From the NCBI GenBank assembly GCA_013399895.1, contig VXBA01004389.1, forward strand, positions 1,116,001-1,180,000: 64,000 nucleotides of DNA, written 5' to 3'. A program made the translations under genes and the position numbers. The notes beneath the pieces are model-generated. The model searched no databases. It worked only from the letters and a program-made list of their open reading frames with translations, and was not told the origin of the DNA. Below are positions 54,146 through 64,000 of this stretch, piece after piece (the first letter of the stretch is position 1; the number at the start of each line of letters is the position of its first letter). This stretch comes from Serilophus lunatus. Taxonomy: Eukaryota > Chordata > Aves > Passeriformes > Eurylaimidae.

Positions 54146-54691
54146 TGCACTGGTTTTGGCTGGGGTAGATTTATTTTTCTTCACAGTAGCTGGTATGGGG
54201 CTGTGTTTTGAATTTGTGCTAGAAACCAAGGTGTTTCATTTCTGCTGAGCAGTGCCTACACAGAGTCAAGGTCTTCTGTGCTCACAACCCTGCCCCACCA
54301 GTGATGGTGCTGGGGGTGCACAAGGTGTTGAAGAGGGACACAGCCAGGACAGCTGACCCCAAAGGACCTAAGGAGTGCCCCAGATCATATGGCATCACAC
54401 TCTGCACTATACTGGGGTGAAGGTTGGCTAGGGTCCACTGCTCAGGAGCTGGCTGGGCATCAGTCAGTTGGTGGTGAGCAATTGTTTGCATTTGCATCCC
54501 TTGCCTTTCTTGTTTCTCTCTTTGTTATTTTCCTTTTCATTCAAAGTTGTTGTTGTTATAATAATTCAATTACTAAATTGTTCTTATGTCAACCCACGAG
54601 TTTTCTCACTTTCACCCTTTCAATTCTCTTCTCTCCATCCTGCTGAAGGGGAGTGTAGGGATTAGTTGCCAGCTGGGGCTAAAACACAACA
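54146..54691 (+). mobile_element. Solo LTR of an avian endogenous retrovirus
   Basis: The segment starts TGCACTGGTTTTGGCTGGGG and ends GGGGCTAAAACACAACA, so it has the TG...CA termini of an LTR. Inside it carries blocks I recognise from a common avian LTR family: GTAGCTGGTATGGGGCTGTG, GCTGAGCAGTGCCTACACAG, GGACACAGCCAGGACAGCTG and CAACCCACGAGTTTTCTCAC. Flanking pentamers atgta (54141-54145) and ttgta (54692-54696) match at four of five positions, consistent with a decayed target-site duplication. No internal retroviral genes or partner LTR are nearby, so this is a solo LTR left by recombination. The family is probably ERVL-like, but I cannot name it with certainty. Confidence 0.88.
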
Positions 54692-57529
54692 TTGTAATTA
54701 TAAATTGTGAATGCTTTTCCTTGCAAGGCCATTCTATAGCCTTGATGTATCCTTGGATGATGTTTTTTCAATGTTCTTTCCACTGCAGACCTCCTAGTGT
54801 TCAGCACTATTCACTGAGAGTGAGCAGTATGAAATGACTGTAGATGAAGATAAAAACCCTAGATGAGGGTTTCTTTGTACTTTCATTAAAAAAACAGCCT
54901 CAAGCTATGCACAAGTAGCTCAGTCTGACTGCACAAGCTTAAAAAAAAAAGGCAGCAATTGCTCCAAGGACTACTGACTTAACATTCCAACAAGGTTACA
55001 GTTGTTTTCCAGTGGTACCTTGCTCCTCTTTAGCCCCCATCATAACTTTTTTTCATAAATATGCCCTTTAAAAACTTGCAGTATCTTCTGATATGCCTTA
55101 TAACCTGTATGAAACTTGAGATGTATAAAAGACATATATGTTAAGCCAGAGCAGTGTGGAGTGAGACTGATGAATTCACTGTGTCCTGCAAGATGGTCAG
55201 TACAGGAGTCACTGATGCCACTGTGACCTGAATATGTCATTTTCATATGCAACTTTAAAAAAAAAATTTATTTGCTAATGGAGATCTCATTAAACACAAT
55301 GACTCAGGTTTGAAAAAAAAAGCAAATTGTAATGGAACAAACAAGTTAAGACTACAAAAAAATTAACATGCAATCTAAATGATCTCTGAGTATAAGGCTA
55401 CAAATATGACTTCTGGTTTACCTTGCTTATTTCTATCTACGTATTCAGTTGTTTTCTCTTGCTTTCTTTTCTCCCAGTGGAAGTATAGACTAAAATATAG
55501 CTTTGCTTTAGGTAGCACATCAGCAAGTGTAGTAATAATATATTTTTGTTTAGCTAACAGCTTTTGTTCAGAACATGATGACCAAAATTGAAGGAAAACA
55601 ACAGAATGCAACAGATCACAAAATTTTACAGAAGCATCCCAAATCGTTCATGATTTAACATTACTGTTGTCAGGAAAAACATATTAAGTTTTTCTTTTTC
55701 ATCTCTGGATTTCACTTACAAAGTGAACAGAGTGAGTAGTAACATTCCCTAGATTAAATACATGTGATGGATAAGGGAACAAAGTACATACTTTATGTTC
55801 CTGATATGTGCCTCCTTCCACCCGTGTATCAATCTAAATGCACTACATATTATTCTTCCCTCAAAACACTCCTCATCAGTACAAGTTGTCATCCCTGTTG
55901 AACATTTCTGCAGTAACATTCATAAATTTCCTGATGATGCTTTTATTGGCTGTTCCATGCGTCAGAAACATATATTTCTTTTTCAAAAGTTCAGATCAAA
56001 AAGGACCATAAAAGAAGAAAGGCTTCACAGTGAACTTCATGATGAAGTGTACTCCTCAGATCAGAGTTTCTTGTCTCCAGGTCACCAGACTGGATGTCAA
56101 AGTGAACTACACTAATCTTGCAACCATACATTGGTGTTGATCCTGTCCTGTCTTTAATGCGTGGATATTCGCATTACAGCACCCTCACCCCTGGCACTTT
56201 GGCTGTCAGAAGTGAAACCAAAGACTGACCGTTCTGGAGGTGACTCTGCCAAGGCAGGTTTCAGGCCCATTGATGGCAGGGCTGTATTGCAAGAGTTCAT
56301 CATGCCTATGGTTCCTCCTCAAAATGGAAGGTTTCAGTTACACTGATTAACAAAGTTATCAGTAGAAAAAAAAAGAATTGTTCTAGAAGCTAAGCTGACT
56401 CTTCTTCATATGTGTACATATGGTAATATGAGACAAATATGCATGCAGATATTTATAAATTGGTTCATTATAATCCCACACTTAAAGCAATAATCTTTCC
56501 TTTCAGGAAACTTGTATTAGCACTTAAACTTTTGTGAAGGGGTTTGTAAGTACTAAAATAACTACACTTGATTAAAGCAACAGTATTAATATATCTACTT
56601 TCGAGTGAAGTACAAATAAGTCAAACTATTCTGAAATTCAAATTCAGTCAATTTTATGTAACAGCAATTAAGGCAAAAGAATTACTCTTGATTTCAATTG
56701 TTAGAAATAAGCCAATTTTCCTTCCCTAGTATTTTAGAATGAAACCAATGTATTAACTGACTAGTTATCACCCTAAGCACAATTGCAGAGGCTGATCTAA
56801 GAAGTTACCTGTGTGATTAGGGAAAAAAATTATTGGTATATTATTAGAAAACCAGGTATCTTTTTTTTGCAAATGCCAGGGAAAGTTGTCCCCAAGTCTT
56901 ATTAGGAAAACTGAAAGAAGTTCAGAATACATCTTCACACTAAAATAAAATGTAGCAACAATTACTCCAGATCAGATCAAAACTTCAACTTCTCAAATAT
57001 ATTATTATAGTTCAAATAAATCATTTTAACTTTTCCTGATGAGAAGTGCATATTCTTACCAAAATAAATATACTGGTGTACTGCTAAGTGTGTTCTTCGA
57101 TTACAATAATTTTAAAAGACAGAATGGTTGTGAATACAGCATAATCTCCCTTTTTTTGCATCAGTAAATAAGCAAAATTTTAGATTTTTTTCCCCCCCAA
57201 CTTCATAAAATTTAATAAATAGCATTGCTTTCTGCTGCTTTCAGAATATCAATGAAATGCTGTCAAAATGCAGAATAAACAACACCTTTTTGGAGATGAG
57301 AGAGTAATAATAATGAGAGAGTAAGTCACTAGGCCATATATAAGATCCAGCCTTGGATATTAAGGAATATAAACTGATTTCACAACTTTTCTGTCCAAAC
57401 ACTTCTGTCACTAGACAGCTGGTTGCTGTAAACGGTCTCTATTTTTTCTTGTGCATTATCCTTATTCAGAAAACACAAAGGATATGATAGATAGAAATGC
57501 TTATTTTCTTGCTAGACCTTGTTGTTCAA

Positions 57530-57960
57530 CCTCTTCAATACCGGCTCAGATTGGGCATTGATGCACCAGGTCAGCAAATCACATCTGGATCCCCATAGGG
57601 ATCTGGAGAGGCCACAGACAGGCAAGACCTCCTTATTAAAATCTGCCTCTGGGCAAGAGCCAGGAGGGAAGCACACTACAGACCTCGGAACTCTGAAAGC
57701 AGTTGCCAGGTGAGACATGTCAACAACTCCCTGGGGGTCTCACTGCTCTACTGAGAATCTGAGTGGGACTGGAAGTGGTGCTGGGTCCCATGGGAAGTGT
57801 AGGATGGCTTCCTTGCACAGCCACAGCATGGGCTGCCCTCAGCCCATGTGCCAGCACAGCCCTGCTGTGGGCAGCCCTGATTTATCCTGCAGGAGCAGCA
57901 CATGCAGATAAGAAGCCACCAGTTGGCCTTCACAAAGATACCAGCTTCTCTCCAAGCAGC
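57530..57960. other. GC-richer intronic block of unknown origin
   Basis: This block is visibly richer in G and C than its surroundings and contains many CAGC/GGGCTGCC-like words and several short open frames on both strands. It shows no CR1 motif, LTR termini or splice-bounded NCKAP5 reading frame that I can recognise. It could be an old LTR or repeat remnant, or a regulatory element; I cannot decide. Confidence 0.4.
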
Positions 57961-58758
57961 TCATAGATGATTTTAAAACTGGTATTTTATATGAAGTCCA
58001 GGAGGTTATTCCCATCTCTGAAGACTACCAAGCAGAGGCACACTAGAGCCATACTGTTTTTTTTCTCTCAAATACATCCCCTGTATTACAAAAAAGGCAA
58101 CCAGAACATGATTAAGGGCAAGGCTAGGGCTGCAGACTCTACCTGCTGTGCATACATGGGAAGTCCCTGTATACATTAGGATGAACTGAGCCAGCCAGGC
58201 TGAGAAAAACATCATCAGCTTGCTCCCCAAAGAGTGGCTCTGCATTTCTGTTATGCCTGTTGCAGATTTATAGAATTTAGGCAATGTATAGGGATTGACT
58301 TCTGTAGATTCATTCTGAAAGTTAGAACCAGAAGAAAGATACAGCAAAAGATAGAAACAGTATCTAGTAGAGAGAAATGTAAATCTAGAATTGCAGTCAG
58401 TATAATTCAGAATAGTACCATCAGATCAGTCAATCTTCACCTCTTGTTACTGTAGATATATAGAAGATGTGTGATGGGTTAAAGGGGCTGCATAATGGCA
58501 CCTGTACACTGCAAAAATGTAAATCTGTATCTGGGAAATAGTCTCTGCTTCTACAAACTTAGTACTTCAAGGGTTGGCATTGCATTCACAAAGTACGGCA
58601 AGATGGTCACCTGAATTACAGAGTCAGTCAAAAACTGTGGGTGATTGGATATAGTCAAAGACCATGAAAATATGTAGATAACTCTTGTGTGAACACAGCC
58701 ACAGCCCATCCTTATTTTGCCTTCTCTTATTTTACTAGTACCTTGTTTTGAGTTGTAG

Positions 58759-58886
58759 CCAAGAGCAGGTTGGGTGGGGATTTGAACAATTAGTTGAAGG
58801 TGTCCCTGCCCACAGCAGGGGAGTTGGAACAAGATGGTCTTTCATGTCCCTTACAACGCAAACCATTCTATGACTCTCTGATTCTG
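58759..58886 (+). mobile_element. CR1 3' UTR fragment
   Basis: The segment contains GGTTGGGTGGGGATTTGA, then GGTGTCCCTGCCCACAGCAG and GGAGTTGGAACAAGATGG, and ends CCATTCTATGACTCTCTGATTCTG. This is the CR1 3' UTR in plus orientation, heavily 5'-truncated. The terminal octamers have diverged (GACTCTCTG), pointing to an old insertion. It is non-coding. The left boundary is approximate. Confidence 0.9.
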
Positions 58887-61800
58887 GGAAGGAAAGAACA
58901 GCTTGTTTTCTGAGAAACAGGCACACAAATGGCACATTTCAGTTATGAGATTTTGTTGTGTTAAACATAGCTCCATTGCTGTGCTACTGTATTACAAACA
59001 ACCAGAAAGGGAAAACTCTTTGCACGTATGTTCCTTACAACAAAACTGTAATTTTGAACAGTGTCTGAGGAGCATCATCACTCTCTTTTGGGGGTAAGAA
59101 TCCAACCTCAATTTGGTTAAATATGGGAATAAACATTTATCAGAATCTATGCATAGTGGTGAAAATCTACAAGACAAAAAGCCACAAGGAATTAGTGGTT
59201 ACTGAGTTAGCCCTGGATTTCTCTGTATGGAAAAGCAGTCCAACAGCAAATTCTTGTGTCATTGACAGTCCAGGATTTCCAGAGGAGAAACCAAGAGTGT
59301 GGATGGCTACTCTTTTGTCCTTCTATTTTATCACAGAACTCACAAAACTGCTAATATTTGCCTAGTAATGCACTGCTTGGTAGCTTAAGAGGCATGGTTT
59401 CTGCAGTCTCCTGTGGGTACTTGAATTCCAGAGATAGAAGATTAATTTTAAGGATACATTTCCTACTTTCTGCAATAGAAGTTAGCATTAAAAATCCTAT
59501 GTGGATTTTAGCTAGGGAATTCAACTAGTGCCCTTTTTTTCAATTCATGGCCATGTCCCATCTATAAAATGTTACCTACCAATAGCCTCAACACTAAGTT
59601 TGTCTAATTTTGTGTTAAGATAAAACTATATCGCCAATAGTTACAGTTTTTGTTCTCCTAAAAGAGCTGTTGACCCCAATGGCTGTGCACAAGAGTGACA
59701 GTCACAACAACTGTTCCACATTTCAGTATGGCAAAGCCTGCAGACAAAAAATTGAGTTCATCTGGCCAATACCACCTGAAGTGTCCCTGTGTCACTTATG
59801 TGTCTTTTTTACCTCTCCAATGTGACTTCACCATGTCTGTCTTGAGCTTTGGTGCACATATCGATTATTCCAGAATTATAACAAATTGTGAACTCACAAC
59901 TTTTCTTCCTCATCTATTTTGATGACTGTACTCTGACAAGTCAAAATGAGTCAAAAAACTCTTGAAAGTCTTTGAGTGATTTGTAATCGGGTAAGATTCT
60001 ACCTAGATATTCAGTATTGTGATCAAAGAGAAGAGAGACTCTTGGTTTTGATATCCAAATCACAACAACAAACTTAGGAAGGAAAGTCTGTGGGGGGCTT
60101 CTTTCAAGTTGTATGGTTCAAGTACAGCACACATTTCTTTCTGTGGTTCACTCTCCTTCTTAGATAACATACTTGTGTATTGAATGATAAGAATATTGAT
60201 ACATGAGCTATTGGTTTGGTGTTTCATGATCTTAGTTTTAGGTAGGCAATGTCTCTTAGAAACATCACAAAGCTCTTACATACTAGAGCCTTTTAATCGA
60301 GTAAACTTTAAAGCAAGAAATATGATGGTTCACAGCCATTCAAATCACATGCATTCTTGTCTATATTTATGCGAGTGTTCATTATAAATTTTCTGTCTAT
60401 TATTATGTAAAATGATAACAAAGGATAATTTTATTTACAATCCTACTTCTAAATTCACTTACCCTAAAGAAATCATATAGCCCATCTGTAAGCCTAGAAA
60501 TTTAAAATTCCATAGAGCAACTAGCTCTATGCAAAGGGTTAGAATTTTCTGCTTTAAGTAAGAATAATGGCAAGAACTAACACAACATTGCAATAATACT
60601 CATGCTCTAGGCTCCACCTTATTATTACTATTCTAATATTATCACTATGCAACATTTAATGCTTATTAGGAAGAATATTTATTTTGGAGTCAGGCATAGT
60701 GGTATTATAATAAGAACTCAATTTCATACATCCCAGAACAATAATTAGATTGTAAAAACAAATATATAGACAATGGTCAATAGATCAAAAGCATTTCTTG
60801 CACAGAATTTTCTTTAATGATTATTCAGATATTAACTTGAACAAGCTTCACATACTAAAATTAACTTAGTACAGTATCAGAGAATATGGGACATATGTTG
60901 GTAAGTCCCATTGGAGATCTCCTCATTTGTCCTCATTTTTTATGAAATACATGATTGTGAATCTGCAGTAAAATCCCTTACTCTACTGCACTGAGTGATC
61001 ATACAGTTTTGATCATACCACAGAAAAAGCAGGTGAGATTCAAAATATGTGCTGTAAGGTAACTGGTTGTAGAGGATGGCTTTCAAACCAGTTGATATTC
61101 ATACATTCAATAACTTTTGTGTATGTACCTGAAGATACATATATCAACTGGAATTCAGACCATGATATGTTAGCTCACATCTACACTTCATTTCCAAATA
61201 CAGGTTGACAATATGGTTATCATGTTCCCAAAAACCTGAACACATCAGTGCTTTTAAAAAACATTATCTAGCTTGTATTTTCAAGTTCTTTTCCCAGTTG
61301 TGAATTACACTTACAAATATATCAAAAAACTGTCTGAATGCATTTGGAAAGATACAAATGAAGTGCTTCTATTGCAATATTGATGTATATTGCCAAATCT
61401 GGACACAATATCTGTAATAACATTCATCATCTATTTACACGGTATATTTGTCCATGATTTCCATACACCTTGTTTCAATAACATATTCATGATTCATATA
61501 ATGCTTTATTAATATGTTTTTAAATGTTAAAATACTTTATAAACCTTTAATTTCAGAGATTTTTGGCCAACTCTCTGTTATGAAGAGCCTTTCAGGTATG
61601 AGCTTTTACTATCACACATGGTTGTTGCCTACATCAGACTGCATGGGTTTTACTGTGTGACTGGATAACAAACACACCCCGAGTGAACTCATCTCTGACC
61701 TACATAGCAGGAAGTCACAGGAGGGCAGGAATGCACTGCTTTGCACATTAATACAGCCATTCTTCAAAATTCCCAGAAAACAGGCTATTTGTCCAGAAGT

Positions 61801-64000
61801 TTGTCATAAAAGGGAACAAAAGGAATCTGAGGATTAATGAGTCAATGGGAACACTTAGAAAAAACCCCACAACATTCATGGAAATGTTCTGCATTTTGAA
61901 CCCGTTTTACCAGGCGCAGACTGGTGTCTGGTGCAATAGCCTGGTTATTCCTCCAGGAAAGGAAAACCCATTGCTTCTGAGTCACAGACTAGGAAAGGAA
62001 ATTCATAAGCAAAGAAGATTGCTTACTGGCGATATGTAAGAACAGAAAATTGCTAAGAAACAAATTGAGTGACATCATGGGTGAAAATGTTCCCAATAAC
62101 AAGAAAAGAACATGAAGGGAAGGAAGCTGTGGAGTACCAAGTTTAAAATACTCCCAGAGCAACAGGAATACAGGTGTTTTAAGGTCCTAGGGCAGAGACA
62201 GCTTGATCTACAGTAAAGTGAGGCTCTAGTTTGAGGAATCCACCCTGACTACCACCTAGCAAATTAGAAAAATCTCTCATATCCAGAAAGTGGAAAAAAG
62301 GGGTTAGGCAGCAGTTTGTTAGGTGTTAGTGCTGAAGGAAAACAAGGAACTGTTCTTGCTATCAGCAGTTTGGCAGAACCCCCTTGTTCTTTTGTTGGTC
62401 AGAAAATAAATCCAAGTGATTTTACACAAAACATGGTGCCCACTCTCCTGGCTGTCTGGAGACAACAAATGCTTGTCTCAGTATGACCCCAATGGAATAA
62501 AAACCAAGACCATAACCAAATCTGCTCTATTTTTTTTTCTTTCCTTTTTTTTTCTTTCAAAAATTAAGGCACAAATATAAGATACTGAAAGAACTACACA
62601 GAAATACACAAGCACCAAAATTGGAATGACTAATTTATCTCCCCTCTAGGAAAGCAACACACAGAATTTCAAAGACCACATAGTTGGGTTTTTTTCCCAG
62701 TTTAGTGCTCAAAAGAAAAATAAAGAACCCCCAACCACTCAGTTTGATGAAGAGAAACTGGAGCACTTCTTTGCTTTTCTTCTTGAGAGTACAAAGACAA
62801 AACTCAAAGAAGCTAAAACATAATTGTGATACTACTTTACTGTGGTTTGCAGTAAGACAGCATACAGGAAAGCAGATAATAAAAGCAATCCAGATGTCTT
62901 CTATGAGTACACAGACAAGCAATTCACCTTAAGGAGAGACTGACATCAAGCCCACTTCAGAACAACCACTCTATAGTGTCAGGATGCATGGATTTAAACT
63001 CTGAACTAAGAGAAGGGAACTGAGTTTCATTTTTGCATCTCAAAAGGATAGTGCATAAAACATAGATACCTTTGTCACCAGTTTCTAAAAGCATAATGTT
63101 CTGTTATAACTTCAACAAAAAGTTAAATTTGTCCTGAAATTAAATTTTACAGGCTATCATTTTAACAAGAAAATTTGATTATTTTGAAGGTTAATCTAAA
63201 AGATTCCTTTCTCTTCAATCCAAGCTTAAAATGAAAATTTAATTACACTGATACTCTTTAATATACATTTTTGTTTAGCTATATTGCTTTACTTTTGATC
63301 CATCAGCTGTAAGAATGGACTAATATAACCAGATTTTTTGAAAAGTAATTTATCTGAAGAATCACTACCTAGTATAGAGTTTAATATATTATTTCAGTAT
63401 TTTATGCTTTATAAGTGTTTATTCTACTTAAAAAGATACAGCATAGAACTGACTTAATTAAGTGTTTTTTTAAAGAGTTCATGTGCCAAATATTTGATTA
63501 ACTAGGATGTATCTCCCTCCTGTTTTCAGACTTTTAAAAAGGTTTTCCACCATCTCAGGTTCACTGTTTCCAGAATAAAACGTGTATTAAGAAAACGTAA
63601 AACTCTTTTGTCTTATAAATAGATCTAGTTCCCTTTGAAACATCTCTAAAATCTTTCTCTCTTCAATTCTTTCCTGAGGCACTCTCTCCCTTTACATCAA
63701 GTGAGGGTGATAAAATGCACCTGCCACAAGCATTGATAAGAAACTATGAAGCTTGATATGGAAGCCTCACACCCAATAAGAACATGAGTGGATAAAATTA
63801 TCCATCACAATCTGAAGGTCAAGTTGTCAAAAAATCTGTCTACTAGAGATGCTGGAGCATATGACTTAAAATATTAAGTGCTTTAATAAAGTCTTCAAAG
63901 CTAGTTTCTCTGTCCCCTGTGAACTATGAGAAGCAACAACTGCAGATAACACAATTACAATAAAAGTGAAAAACCTTGAACTCTGGTGAGAGAACACCTG

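Larger units (their letters stand above)
48891..64000 (-). other. NCKAP5: NCKAP5 intron 5' of the 150-nt exon, right part of the window
   Basis: This is intronic sequence ending at the acceptor ATCGTTTCAG at 48891. Its recognised contents are an ERV-type solo LTR (54146-54691) and a plus-strand CR1 3' fragment (58759-58886). A GC-richer block at about 57530-57960 and a compact open frame at 56161-56346 remain unexplained. The preceding NCKAP5 exon was not detected, so the upstream donor should lie beyond the right edge, although a small exon without clear motifs could have been missed. Confidence 0.75.

Noticed and set aside
1..64000. CRISPR array, operon, phage or other prokaryotic system
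   Set aside because: No regularly spaced repeats, no dense coding, and clear spliced vertebrate exons plus avian retroelements.

Overview
This window is vertebrate nuclear DNA, almost certainly from a bird and probably from a songbird (passerine). Four things support this: long AT-leaning non-coding stretches with GT-AG introns; several CR1 retrotransposon copies with the avian 3' end (repeats like CACAGAAT/ATTCTATG); an avian ERV-type solo LTR; and a SINE with a tRNA-Ile head fused to a CR1-like tail, which is the architecture of the passerine SINE TguSINE1. No bacterial-style operon, CRISPR array or phage is present.

The only gene I can support is on the minus strand: the central N-terminal part of NCKAP5 (Nck-associated protein 5). 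Four exons are visible, in transcript order: 48890-48741 (150 nt), 27639-27571 (69 nt), 21417-21379 (39 nt) and 14865-14746 (120 nt). All four have canonical AG/GT splice sites, and every intron junction is phase 0. Joined, they give an uninterrupted 126-residue highly charged, coiled-coil-like segment. It matches the conserved N-terminal coiled coil of NCKAP5 and its paralogue NCKAP5L. The start codon, earlier exons and the large disordered C-terminal part lie outside the window or were not detected.

Everything else is intron. From left to right: 1-14745 (intron after the 120-nt exon) holds the tRNA-Ile/CR1 SINE at about 2978-3122, a 5'-truncated CR1 on the minus strand at about 9043-9785 interrupted by an assembly gap (9546-9643), and a 142-nt polypurine tract at 13380-13521. 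The segment 14866-21378 holds a plus-strand CR1 (about 15446-16174) beside an unexplained antisense open frame, and a GC-richer block near 20000-20290. The segment 21418-27570 holds no recognisable element. The 21.1-kb intron 27640-48740 holds a short CR1 tail (31529-31582), low-complexity T/G and AAAAC tracts and a (TA)11 microsatellite. The segment 48891-64000 holds a 546-bp solo LTR (54146-54691) and a CR1 3' fragment (58759-58886).

I did not find a convincing undescribed biological system. The points most worth checking are an assembly gap that looks too short when compared with the second CR1 copy in the same window, the SINE as a lineage marker, the four frame-preserving (skippable) NCKAP5 exons, a glycine at a coiled-coil position where I recall aspartate in mammals, and a few GC-richer intronic blocks of unknown origin.
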